Below are positions 9,567-17,088 of a stretch of 41,747 bases of DNA, piece after piece (positions within the stretch are counted from its first letter, which is position 1; each line of letters begins with the position of its first letter). Source of the stretch: CAZDQL01 sp964507325 (lineage in GTDB: Bacteria > Planctomycetota > UBA1135 > GCA-002686595); the NCBI GenBank assembly GCA_964507325.1, contig CAZDQL010000055.1, forward strand, positions 1 to 41,747, written 5' to 3'. Under the pieces are notes generated by a model. It was not told where the DNA came from and made no database searches. It worked only from the letters and a program-made list of their open reading frames with translations. The translations under genes were made by a program, and so were the position numbers.

Positions 9567-10864
9567 CGTCTTCCTCCGATTCGATCCCCGGGTGCGAGCA
9601 TACCTCGCCGCTCGGCGGAGCGCGCGTGGCCCTCGAGCCCCTCGAGGCGGGCCAGGGCCGCCGCGTCGTCCACCAGCGGCCGGGCGCCGGCGCGGTCGTC
9701 GATGCGCAGTCGCGTGCGGACTCGCAGGAAGGCGAGGACGGACAACCCCCCGCCGAAGCGCGCTCCCCGACCGGTGGGGAGCACGTGGTTCGGGCCGGCG
9801 CCGTAGTCGCCGAGCACCTCCGCCGCGGTGCGACCCTCGAAGAGCGCGCCGTAGCACGACGGAGCCGGCGAGAGGGCCTCGGGATCCTCGACCATCAGCG
9901 CCAGGTGCTCTGGAGCGATGGCATCACAGACCTGCACCGCCTCGGCCAGATCGGATGTGACCACGACGAATCCGTTCTCGAGTGCCTCCTGCGCGACCTC
10001 CCGCGTGGGCAGCGTCTCGAGCTGGATCCCGAGCTCCCGATCCACGGCCAGCGCCAGCGCGGCGTCCGTGGTCACCAGCACGGCCAGCGCATCGGGATCG
10101 TGCTCGGCCTGGGCGATCAGGTCCGCAGCCAGCGTGGCGGGATCGGCACTCCCGTCGGCGAGCACGACCAGCTCGGAAGGCCCCGCGAGCATGTCGATCC
10201 CCACGCGACCGTACACGTGCTTCTTCGCCGCCGTCACCCAGCGGTTGCCGGGCCCGACGATCACGTCCACCGCGGGGACGCCGCCCACGCCGAAGGTCAG
10301 GGCCGCGATCGCCTGGGCGCCACCGACGGCGAGCAGGCCGTCCGCTCCGCCGACCGCCGCGGCGGCGAGGATGACCGGCGCGGGTCGCGGCGAAGCGACC
10401 CACACCTCCTCGACTCCCGCGCTCCTCGCCACCAGCGTGGTCATCAGGACCGAGGAGGGCAGCGGGAAGCGTCCCCCCGGCGCGTAGCAGCCCGCGCGCG
10501 CAACCGGAGCGACCTCGTGCCCGGCGACCCCCCCGGGAACGGGGATCTCGATGTCGGTGAGCGTGGCCCTCTGAGCGGCTGCGAAGACGCGGATGCGCTC
10601 GGCCACGCGCTCGAGCAGGGCCCGCATCTCGGGAGCGAGGTCCTCGCGTGCCTGCTCGAGTGCCTCGCGACCGATCACGAGCGACGCATCGGGAGCGATG
10701 CCATCGAAGCGCTCGGCATGGGCGCGCAACGCCTGCTCCCCACCAGCGCGCACGTCGTCGACGATGCGGGCGGACGCGGACTGCGTGCCGGGATCGAGGG
10801 GCTCGCGCAGGAGCTCGGGAAGCTGGGCCGGAGTCACCTCGCGCAGGAGAGACGTGCCGCTCAT
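9563..10864 (-). CDS. hisD: Histidinol dehydrogenase
   Basis: A 433-residue cytoplasmic enzyme that performs the last two oxidations of histidine synthesis (L-histidinol to L-histidine, two NAD+). Family hallmarks: CYAPGGRFPLPSSVLMT, the nucleotide-binding VGGAQAIAALTFG, VDVIVGPGNRWVTAAKKHVYG, the IDMLAGPSELVVLAD segment, the Zn-ligand region LIAQAEHDPDA, then APEHLAL and the C-terminal YGAGPNHVLPTGRGARF. Length is normal. The start ATG at 10864 overlaps the stop of the upstream hisA-I-E fusion by four bases (ATGA), and the stop overlaps the next gene in the same way, so translation is probably coupled on both sides. Confidence 0.96.
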   Translation of the reverse strand: MSGTSLLREVTPAQLPELLREPLDPGTQSASARIVDDVRAGGEQALRAHAERFDGIAPDASLVIGREALEQAREDLAPEMRALLERVAERIRVFAAAQRATLTDIEIPVPGGVAGHEVAPVARAGCYAPGGRFPLPSSVLMTTLVARSAGVEEVWVASPRPAPVILAAAAVGGADGLLAVGGAQAIAALTFGVGGVPAVDVIVGPGNRWVTAAKKHVYGRVGIDMLAGPSELVVLADGSADPATLAADLIAQAEHDPDALAVLVTTDAALALAVDRELGIQLETLPTREVAQEALENGFVVVTSDLAEAVQVCDAIAPEHLALMVEDPEALSPAPSCYGALFEGRTAAEVLGDYGAGPNHVLPTGRGARFGGGLSVLAFLRVRTRLRIDDRAGARPLVDDAAALARLEGLEGHARSAERRGMLAPGDRIGGRR

Positions 10865-12126
10865 CGCAACGCCCCCTGCGGGGATCCAGCGCGCCGCGTG
10901 AGGCGCAGAGCTCGAGCATCGAGCTCGCACTCCACGTCTTCGAGAGTCACGGAGGCGCGGGCCATCGACACCAGGGCGAAGAAGAGCAGATCCGCAGCCT
11001 CCCAGATCACCTCCTGACGATCCCGCGCCATGGCGAGCTCGTCCGCTTCCTCCCTGAGCTTGCCGGCCAGGAGACCGGGATCCCTCAGGAGGGCCGCCAC
11101 GTAGGATCCCGCGGGCGCGGAGGCGACCCGCTCCCGCAGACGCCGCTCGAGCCGCGCCAGCCCGCGGTCCTCGCCCCAGCAGCTCCGGCTGCCGCGGTGG
11201 CAGAATCCGCCTCCCCGTTGGCGCACGGTGAAGCGCAGCGCGTCGCGATCGCAGTCGAGGTCGATGCGCAGGAGCTCCTGCACGTCGCCCGAGGTTTCGC
11301 CCTTGCGCCAGAGACCTCTGCGGCGCGAGTGGTAGACGCCGCGCCGCTCCTGCACTGCCGCGCGCAGGCTCTCGCGATCGGAGTAGGCGAGCCCGAGCGC
11401 ACGGGCGCCTTCGTCGACGACGACCGTGGGCCACAGCTCGTCGGATCGGTCGCAGCGCAGGGGAGCGGCGATCGCCCCCGCAAGGGGTAGCCGACCCGTG
11501 TAGAGGGCCATGCCCACCTGGGCGTCCGCGCCGAGTCGGTCGAGGGCCGCGATCTCCCCGGGCGTCGTCACGCCGCCCGCGACGGTGAGGCGCGCGTCGC
11601 CCGCGATCGTGACCAGCTCCTCCACCCGCTCCAGCGCCGTGCCGCCGAGACGGCCCTCTCGCTCCACGAACGTGACCAGGAAGCCGCCGGCGAGACCGGA
11701 GAGCTCGCGCATGCACTCCGCGATGCCTCGACCCGTGCGCCGCCGCCAGCCGTCCACGACGACCTCGCCGTCGCGTGCGTCCAGGGCGACGACCACTCTC
11801 TCGGGAGGCAGCTTCGCGAGCAGGTCGGGTTGGGCCGCGGTGCCGAGTACGATGCGCTCCGCGCCGCGGTCTAGCCAGCTCGTCGCGGTCTCCAGATCGC
11901 GTATGCCGCCGCCCACCCGACAGGGAGCGCTGCGGCAGAGACGCTCGATCAGCGCGTCGTTCGAGCCGCGGCCCAGGGCGGCGTCGAGGTCGACCACCGC
12001 GATCTCGCCGGCGAGGCGGAAGCGTTCGACGAGGGGGATCGGATCCCCCGCGTCGAGGGCCTGGAGTTCGCCACCGACGAGCTGCACCGCGTGCCCGTCC
12101 ATCAAATCGATCGAGGGAATGATCAC
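10861..12126 (-). CDS. hisA: HisA-HisI-HisE fusion: ProFAR isomerase, PR-AMP cyclohydrolase and PR-ATP pyrophosphatase
   Basis: A 421-residue triple fusion. Residues 1-222 are HisA: catalytic D7 in IPSIDLMDG, VGGGIRD near 71, IVLGTA near 92 and the second acid D116 in ALDARDG. The usual DGT loop motif reads EREGRLGG (Glu157). Residues ~229-325 are HisI: SRRRGLWRKGETSG, Mg-binding acids in DLDCDRD (289-295) and Zn cysteines C292, C309 and C316. Residues ~330-421 are HisE: LREEADEL (358-364) and WEAADLLFF (375-383). The protein would therefore catalyse steps 2, 3 and 4 of the pathway in one chain. The GTG start at 12126 overlaps the hisF stop (GTGA), and the end overlaps hisD. HisI-HisE fusions are common; I do not know this arrangement with HisA in front as a standard one. 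Confidence 0.93.
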   Translation of the reverse strand: MIIPSIDLMDGHAVQLVGGELQALDAGDPIPLVERFRLAGEIAVVDLDAALGRGSNDALIERLCRSAPCRVGGGIRDLETATSWLDRGAERIVLGTAAQPDLLAKLPPERVVVALDARDGEVVVDGWRRRTGRGIAECMRELSGLAGGFLVTFVEREGRLGGTALERVEELVTIAGDARLTVAGGVTTPGEIAALDRLGADAQVGMALYTGRLPLAGAIAAPLRCDRSDELWPTVVVDEGARALGLAYSDRESLRAAVQERRGVYHSRRRGLWRKGETSGDVQELLRIDLDCDRDALRFTVRQRGGGFCHRGSRSCWGEDRGLARLERRLRERVASAPAGSYVAALLRDPGLLAGKLREEADELAMARDRQEVIWEAADLLFFALVSMARASVTLEDVECELDARALRLTRRAGSPQGALR

Positions 12127-12878
12127 GTTCTCACCTGCATGCCGTTCTCGAGGAGCTCGCGTTTCACGTCCGCGACCGTGAAGTCGCCGTCGTGGAAGAG
12201 GGAGGCGGCGAGCACGGCGCTCGCCCCCGCCCGCAGCGCCTCGGCCAGGTCGGCGGGCCGCGCCGCGCCTCCCGAGGCGATGACCGGAACCGGCACCGCG
12301 TCGCACACCGCACGCAGCAGGCCGCAGTCGTATCCGTTGCGCGTGCCGTCGCGATCCCAGCTCGTCAGCAGGATCTCGCCGGCTCCCGCCGCGACCGCGC
12401 GCTGCGCCCAGCGCAGGGCGTCTAGGCCGGAGCGCTCGCTGCCGCTGCGCACGACGACCTCCCAGGTCCCCTCGCCGACGGCCGCGGCGTCGAGGGCCAG
12501 GATCGCGCACTGGCTGCCGAAGCGGCCGGCGATCTCGCTCAGCAGGGCGGGGCGCTCGACCGCCGCGGTGTTGACCGCCACCTTGTCCGCCCCGGCGTCG
12601 AGCAGCCGCCCCACGTCGTCGGCGCCGCGCACGCCTCCCCCCACGGTCAGGGGGATGCCCAGCCGCTCGCGCACGGCGCGCACCGTCCCGCGGGCATGGC
12701 CCCTCGCCTGCGGAGTGGCGGACACGTCGAGCAGCACGATCTCGTCCGCGCCCTGCTCCTCGTAGAGCGCCGCGCGCTCGACGGGATCCCCCGCGTCGCG
12801 CAGGCCCTGGAAGCGCACGCCCTTCACCACGCGCCCGTCCTGCACGTCGAGGCAAGGGATGATTCTGGCGGTCAGCAC
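12123..12878 (-). CDS. hisF: Imidazole glycerol phosphate synthase cyclase subunit
   Basis: A 251-residue (beta/alpha)8 barrel that cyclises PRFAR with ammonia from HisH to give imidazole glycerol phosphate and AICAR. Signature IIPCLDVQDGRVVKG holds the catalytic Asp near residue 10, and the second Asp lies in ILALDAAAV near residue 129. Phosphate loops are VGGGVRG and VIASGGAARP; LLTSWDRDGTRNGYD is typical. The start is a GTG at 12878, preceded by a strong AAGGGGGG and overlapping the hisH end by seven bases. Normal length; no missing residues. Confidence 0.96.
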   Translation of the reverse strand: MLTARIIPCLDVQDGRVVKGVRFQGLRDAGDPVERAALYEEQGADEIVLLDVSATPQARGHARGTVRAVRERLGIPLTVGGGVRGADDVGRLLDAGADKVAVNTAAVERPALLSEIAGRFGSQCAILALDAAAVGEGTWEVVVRSGSERSGLDALRWAQRAVAAGAGEILLTSWDRDGTRNGYDCGLLRAVCDAVPVPVIASGGAARPADLAEALRAGASAVLAASLFHDGDFTVADVKRELLENGMQVRT

Positions 12879-13486
12879 GCTGCACCCCCCTTCGCGATCC
12901 AACGGCGCAGCAGGTCGAGACCCCACGCGCCGGAGAGCTCGGGGTGGAACTGGCACGCGAGCAGCGCGTCGTGCTCGACGGCGGCGACGAAGGGCGAGCC
13001 GTAGTCCGCGGTCGCGCCGCGCCAGCCGTCGGGCACGGATTCGATGCGGTAGGAGTGCGCGAAGTACGCAGAACCGGGTCGCAGGAGCTCGCAGCCGTCG
13101 CCGGGGCGGACGGCGTTCCAGCCGAGGTGCGGCACGCGCGCCGGTCCTCGGAAGCGACGCGCGCATGCAGTGAGCACGCCGATCCCGCGCTCACCGGGGC
13201 TCTCCTCGCTGCCGTCGCCGAGCAGGTGCAGGCCCAGGCAGATGGCGAGCAGCGGCCGATTCGCGATCACGCGCGTGGCGATCGCGTCCTCGAGCCCGTC
13301 GCTGACCAGCGCCTCCATCGCGGCGCCGAACGCTCCCACCCCGGGCAGTACCACCAACGGCGCCTCGAGCACGCGGGCGCCGTCGTTCGACAGCCGCGGC
13401 CGGCCCCCCGCGCGTCGCAGCGCGGCGAGCACCGACGCGACGTTCGCGGTGCCGGTACGCACGACGACGATCTCGGGCGCGCTCAC
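12872..13486 (-). CDS. hisH: Imidazole glycerol phosphate synthase glutaminase subunit
   Basis: A 204-residue class I glutamine amidotransferase that supplies ammonia to HisF. The nucleophile Cys is in LLAICLGLHLLG and the catalytic His/Glu pair in CQFHPELSG. The oxyanion-side motif LPGVGAFGAAM and the conserved VPHLGWN and YFAHSYR segments confirm HisH rather than another glutaminase. The start GTG at 13486 forms a GTGA overlap with the hisB stop. The gene lies directly before hisF, as expected for partners of one complex. Confidence 0.95.
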   Translation of the reverse strand: MSAPEIVVVRTGTANVASVLAALRRAGGRPRLSNDGARVLEAPLVVLPGVGAFGAAMEALVSDGLEDAIATRVIANRPLLAICLGLHLLGDGSEESPGERGIGVLTACARRFRGPARVPHLGWNAVRPGDGCELLRPGSAYFAHSYRIESVPDGWRGATADYGSPFVAAVEHDALLACQFHPELSGAWGLDLLRRWIAKGGAAC

Positions 13487-14073
13487 GAGAGCACCCCTTT
13501 CGTGCTGGGCACGTCGTCGTACTGCGTGATCGCCACCGCCTGCCGCAAGGCGAGACCGACCGCCTTGAACGCCGCCTCGGCTCGGTGGTGGTCGTTCTCG
13601 CCCGCCAGAACCTCGACGTGCAGCGTCATCCGTCCCGCGACGGCGAGCGAGCGCAGCACGTGCTCGAGGTTCTCCGCGGCGATCGCGCCGAGCGTCTCGC
13701 GCTCGAGCCCGAGCCGCACGGCGGCGAAGGGCCGCCCCGAGAGATCCACCACCGCGCGCGCGAGCGCTTCGTCGAGGGGCGCGTAGGCGTGACCGAAGCG
13801 GGCGACGCCCCGGCGCTCGCCGAGACTCTCGTCGAAGGCGGCGCCGAGCACGAGCGCGCAGTCCTCGGCGCTGTGGTGGTCGTCCACCTCGAGGTCTCCT
13901 GCGCAGGTGAGGTCCAGGTCGAAGCGCCCGTGGCGGGCCAGGGCCTCGAGCACGTGGTCCAGGAATCCCAGACCGGTCGCGATCCGCGCGCGCCCCTCGC
14001 CGTCGAGGCCAAGGGAGAGCACGATCGACGTCTCGCGGGTCCGGCGACGCACGTCCGTCTTGCGTTCCTTCAT
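13483..14073 (-). CDS. hisB: Imidazoleglycerol-phosphate dehydratase
   Basis: A 196-residue monofunctional IGP dehydratase (step 7), Mn-dependent and expected to form a 24-mer. Both metal-binding repeats are present: DDHHSAEDCALVLGAAFDE and ENDHHRAEAAFKAVGLALRQA. The N-terminus (RRRTRETSIVLSLGLDGEG) and GLGFLDHVLEALARHG are typical. No HisN phosphatase domain is attached, unlike enterobacterial HisB; in this operon a phosphatase is instead fused to HisC just upstream. ATG at 14073 overlaps the hisC-HAD stop (ATGA). Confidence 0.96.
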   Translation of the reverse strand: MKERKTDVRRRTRETSIVLSLGLDGEGRARIATGLGFLDHVLEALARHGRFDLDLTCAGDLEVDDHHSAEDCALVLGAAFDESLGERRGVARFGHAYAPLDEALARAVVDLSGRPFAAVRLGLERETLGAIAAENLEHVLRSLAVAGRMTLHVEVLAGENDHHRAEAAFKAVGLALRQAVAITQYDDVPSTKGVLS

Positions 14074-15791
14074 GGCAACAGGTCCTCCAGCTCGTTCAAT
14101 CGGTCGATCACCCGGGACGCGCCGGCGAGGAGCAGGACGGGGCGCGTCTCCTCCCCGCTCTCTCCCGGGGCGATCACGCCCACGGGAAGCAAGCCCGCGG
14201 CCCGCGCCGCGCGCACGTCGTCCACCGTGTCCCCCACGTACCACGCCCGCTCGAGCCCCAGCCGGCGCAGCGCCTCGAAGAGCGGCGCGGGATCGGGCCT
14301 CAAGGGACCGTCCTCGCGGCCCACGACGACGTCGAAGAGCTCGGCGATCCCCTGCTCGTCGAGGAAGCGCAGCGCGTCCGCGCGCGGCCGTCCCGTGACG
14401 ACGCCGAGTCGGACGCGGGCGCGCAGGCGCTCGAGCCACACCCGGTCGACGGTGAGCGTCTCCCTCCTCCGCAGACCGGGCCGCTCCTCGGTGCCCTGGT
14501 AGACCCGCTCGAAGTGTTGGGTGACCTCGGCCAGCGATTCCTCGACCCCGTTTTGGGCCAGGAGCTCTCGCGTCAGGGCCCAGTCGTCGTTGGCGTTCCC
14601 CGCGCGCTTGGCACCGGAGACGGCGTCGGGTCCGACCGTCACCCCGAACGCCCGCGCCGTCTCGAGGATGGCGGCGCGGTACGAGCGCGACACGTCGGCG
14701 AGCACGCCGTCCATGTCGAAGAGCACCGCCTCTGGCGCGAGGACGGTCTCGAGGGCGAAGGAGAGCCGCCTCTGGTCGCCCGCATCGCCGGGACAGGTGA
14801 TCCGCAAGGCGTTCTCCAGGGACCGACGCCCGGGGAAGGCGCGCACGGCGATCCCCATCCCCGCCAGGGCGTCCCGGATCCACTCCGCGTCGCGCACCCA
14901 GGCGAGGACGAAGCTCGCCTGGGAGGGAAGGACTCGTGCGCCGCGCTGCTCGAGCACGCGCGCGATCTCCTCGCGCTCGACGCGCACCTCGCGGACGGAG
15001 TCGTCGACGGTGTCTCGGTCCCCTTCGAGGGCACGAGCGGCCAGCGTGAGCGAGGGCCCGGACACGGGATAGGGGTTCCCCGCGCGACGCAGCCAGTCGA
15101 CGACCCGCCGTGGCCCGGCCGCGTAGCCGATGCGCAGACCCGCCAGACCGCAGGCCTTCGAGAGCGTGCGCACGACCAAGACGTTGGGGAGCGCGAGCGC
15201 GATCTCCGTCGGATCCTCGTCTGCGTATTCCACGTAGGCGAGATCGACGAAGAGCAGCGCGCCGCGCGCGGCCTCGGAGAGTCGGATCAGGTCCTCGGCG
15301 CTGGCGACGGCGCCGGTGGGGTTGTTGGGGCTCACCACCGCGACGATTGCGGTGCGCGGGCCGAGCGCCTCGACGACCGCCTCGACCGGATAGCGACCCT
15401 CCGGCCACGGCACCTCGCGGATCCTCGCCCCGCGCAGGGCGGCGTAGCGCTCGATCATCTCGAAGGTCGGCACCGGCAACACGATTTCGCGCTCGGGATC
15501 GAGCAGCGCGGTGCAGAGCCGCAGGATCGCGTCGTCGCCGCCGGCGGTCACGAGCACCCGTTCGGCGTCGACACCGAGCCGCTCCGCGAGCATCCGCTCC
15601 AGCGCGGAGGCGTCGGGATAGCGTCGCAGGATCTCTCCCGCTCGCCCACCGAGGACCGCGGACAGATCGAGGTCGGGAGCCCGCCCCTCGTTTCCGTCGA
15701 GGCGCAGATCCGTGGGGGCCGCGGCACGAAGCACGGCGTAGCCGCGCTCCTCGCCGAGGCCGAAGACGGGTTCGAGGATCTCCGGGTTCAT
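14070..15791 (-). CDS. hisC: Histidinol-phosphate aminotransferase fused to a HAD phosphatase
   Basis: A 573-residue fusion. Residues 1-350 are a class I/II PLP aminotransferase of the HisC type: RYPDAS near 58, VSPNNPTG (153-160), PLP lysine K212 in TLSKACGLAGLRIGYA and a C-terminal FPGRRSLENALRIT. Residues 355-573 are a HAD phosphatase of subfamily IA: DMDGVLAD (D359, D361), KRAGNANDDW, VVTGRP (T466) and VGDTVDD (D521, D525). Motif III reads LRPDP (R498) where KPDP is usual. Inferred role: steps 8 and 9, transamination and dephosphorylation to histidinol, with the HAD part replacing HisN. The ATG at 15791 is preferred over a TTG at 15812 because AGGAGG lies upstream at proper spacing; it starts 17 bases after hisG. 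Confidence 0.93.
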   Translation of the reverse strand: MNPEILEPVFGLGEERGYAVLRAAAPTDLRLDGNEGRAPDLDLSAVLGGRAGEILRRYPDASALERMLAERLGVDAERVLVTAGGDDAILRLCTALLDPEREIVLPVPTFEMIERYAALRGARIREVPWPEGRYPVEAVVEALGPRTAIVAVVSPNNPTGAVASAEDLIRLSEAARGALLFVDLAYVEYADEDPTEIALALPNVLVVRTLSKACGLAGLRIGYAAGPRRVVDWLRRAGNPYPVSGPSLTLAARALEGDRDTVDDSVREVRVEREEIARVLEQRGARVLPSQASFVLAWVRDAEWIRDALAGMGIAVRAFPGRRSLENALRITCPGDAGDQRRLSFALETVLAPEAVLFDMDGVLADVSRSYRAAILETARAFGVTVGPDAVSGAKRAGNANDDWALTRELLAQNGVEESLAEVTQHFERVYQGTEERPGLRRRETLTVDRVWLERLRARVRLGVVTGRPRADALRFLDEQGIAELFDVVVGREDGPLRPDPAPLFEALRRLGLERAWYVGDTVDDVRAARAAGLLPVGVIAPGESGEETRPVLLLAGASRVIDRLNELEDLLP

Positions 15792-15808
15792 CTCGCTTCC
15801 TCCTGGCG

Positions 15809-16684
15809 TCAAGGCACGATCTGGGCGGGCGAACTGACGACGATGTCCGAGCCCCCGCGTGCCTTGAGCAGCGGCACGAGCCGCGGCAGCTCGTCCCGCG
15901 GCACCGCCGCCTTCACCGCGAACCCCCCGCCCGCGTGCAGGGTCGCGACGGTGGGCTGGCGCATGCAGGGGAGCATCCTGCAGATCGTGTCGAGCGCCTC
16001 GCGCGGCACGTTCACCTCGAGCAGGACCCTGCGCCTGGCGTCGAGGACCGAGCGCAGGAGCAGGACGAGCTCCTGCACCCCGTCGCGCACGCGCGGTTCG
16101 TCGAGGGCGCGTGGATTCGCATAGAGGCGCGTCGAAGAGCGCAGCAGCTCGTCGATCACGACCAGCCCGTTCGCGCGCAGCGTGCTCCCGGTGGCGGTGT
16201 TGTCGACGATGACGTCGGCATCCTCGGGGGGAAAGGCCTCGGTGGCGCCGAAGGACCGGACGCGGATCGCGTCGATGCCCCGCTCCGCGATCCAGTCACC
16301 CGCCAGCCGCTCGTACTCGGAGGCCACGACGAGTCGGCGGCCGCGCAAGCCGTCGACCGCGGCGAGCTCCTGCGGCCCCGCGGCCACGATGCGCACGGGG
16401 TCGAGGCCGGTGTCGAGCAGCTCGACCAGCTCGGCCCCGAGCTCGACGACCCAGTCCGCGCCCGCGAAGCCCACGTCGCGGGAGCCTTGGTGGAGCATCT
16501 CGACGACGTTCTGGGGCTTGAGCAGCTTCGTCTCGAAGCCGGGGAGCGGCAGGCGGGGCCGGTAGCCGCGCGCTCCGGCGCGCACGGGGATGCGCGCATC
16601 GGCGAGGAGCGCGCCAACGGCCTCCTGCATGCGCCCCTTGGGGAGGGCCAGTCGGATCGAGGTTCGGGTGCTTTCGAGGGCCAC
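15809..16684 (-). CDS. hisG: ATP phosphoribosyltransferase, long regulatory form
   Basis: A 291-residue first enzyme of histidine synthesis (ATP + PRPP to PR-ATP). The catalytic part contains IRLALPKGRMQEAV, VGFAGADWVVELG and the PRPP-binding loop DVIVDNTATGSTLRANGL. The last ~75 residues (VLLEVNVPREALDTICRMLPCMRQPTVATL...) form the ACT-like regulatory domain of the long form, so it should be a hexamer inhibited by histidine and not need HisZ. The GTG start at 16684 has GGAG six bases upstream. It is the first structural gene of the operon, 113 bases after the stop of the His-rich leader ORF. Confidence 0.96.
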   Translation of the reverse strand: MALESTRTSIRLALPKGRMQEAVGALLADARIPVRAGARGYRPRLPLPGFETKLLKPQNVVEMLHQGSRDVGFAGADWVVELGAELVELLDTGLDPVRIVAAGPQELAAVDGLRGRRLVVASEYERLAGDWIAERGIDAIRVRSFGATEAFPPEDADVIVDNTATGSTLRANGLVVIDELLRSSTRLYANPRALDEPRVRDGVQELVLLLRSVLDARRRVLLEVNVPREALDTICRMLPCMRQPTVATLHAGGGFAVKAAVPRDELPRLVPLLKARGGSDIVVSSPAQIVP

Positions 16685-16685
16685 G

Positions 16686-16710
16686 GGGGTCTCCGGTCGG
16701 GCCGGTCCCC
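16686..16710 (-). promoter_or_regulatory. Hairpin covering the hisG ribosome binding site
   Basis: On the transcript strand GGGG and CCCC arms (four pairs) enclose a second stem CCGG/CCGG with a five-base loop. The hisG GGAG (complement of 16691-16694) lies inside this structure. It could hide the site when formed, and its CCGGCC could instead pair with GGCCGG of the upstream hairpin at 16740-16760. A switch between these folds is inference. Confidence 0.35.
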
Positions 16711-16739
16711 GCGGCGTTCGGCGGGCCCTGAAACGAGCG

Positions 16740-16760
16740 CGCCGGCCTCGGGGGCCGGCG
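16740..16760 (-). terminator. Candidate attenuator hairpin between his leader and hisG
   Basis: A perfect 8-bp all-GC stem with a five-base loop (arms CGCCGGCC and GGCCGGCG). It lies 37 bases after the leader stop and 55 bases before hisG. The downstream tract is CGCTCGTTTCA, so the U-run is weak; termination efficiency cannot be judged by eye. Its position fits a transcription attenuator. Confidence 0.45.
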
Positions 16761-16797
16761 TGCTGGTCTCGGTCGAAGCGTTCCTACGAGATCACCG

Positions 16798-16857
16798 TCA
16801 CGCGGCCCGGGTGGGGGCGTGGTGATGGTGGTGGAGCGCTGCGCGTGTTCGCTGCAT
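16798..16857 (-). CDS. hisL: Histidine operon leader peptide with five consecutive His codons
   Basis: A 19-residue ORF, MQRTRAALHHHHHAPTRAA, read ATG to TGA, ending 113 bases before hisG on the same strand. The His codons are CAC CAC CAT CAC CAC. Clustered His codons directly upstream of a his operon are the hallmark of attenuation leaders: a ribosome stalled for lack of charged tRNA-His changes the fold of the downstream RNA. No Shine-Dalgarno sequence precedes the ATG (the bases are CCTCCTCCC), but a promoter at 16867-16895 would start transcription within about three bases of the ATG, so translation is probably leaderless. Too short for standard gene finders. Confidence 0.8.
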   Translation of the reverse strand: MQRTRAALHHHHHAPTRAA

Positions 16858-16866
16858 GGGAGGAGG

Positions 16867-16895
16867 CTTGTAACCCCGCCTCGCCGATCCGGCAA
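16867..16895 (-). promoter_or_regulatory. Predicted promoter of the his operon
   Basis: On the minus strand TTGCCG (16895-16890) and TACAAG (16872-16867) are separated by exactly 17 bases, each matching four of six consensus bases. Transcription would begin about 6-9 bases further, at or within three bases of the leader ATG at 16857. It is the only good sigma-70-like pair I saw in this gap. Confidence 0.55.
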
Positions 16896-17055
16896 CCCCC
16901 CTGCGGTTTTCGCTGGATTCCCCGGTGGGGCGCTCCCCGGCCCGGGGAGGCCGCCCGGCACGGATTCCTCGCCGATCCCGGTCTGACGCAGCCGGGCCAT
17001 CGGCCGGCCATTCCCGCTTTTGCCTACAGACGAGCCTCGTGCGCGTCGATGACGC

Positions 17056-17083
17056 GGGCAGGATCGACCTGCCGATCCTGCCC
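17056..17083. repeat. Perfect 11-bp inverted repeat just before the TPR gene
   Basis: GGGCAGGATCG (17056-17066) and CGATCCTGCCC (17073-17083) are perfect inverted copies around a six-base spacer, ending five bases before the ATG at 17089. It could be a protein operator or an RNA hairpin that hides the start. There is no T-run on either strand, so a terminator is unlikely. Confidence 0.55.
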
Positions 17084-17088
17084 CCCCC

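Noticed and set aside
12940..13790. Long plus-strand open frames across the histidine genes
   Set aside because: They run opposite to hisH and hisB, are Arg/Ala/Glu-rich and match no family; high GC leaves such frames open by chance.
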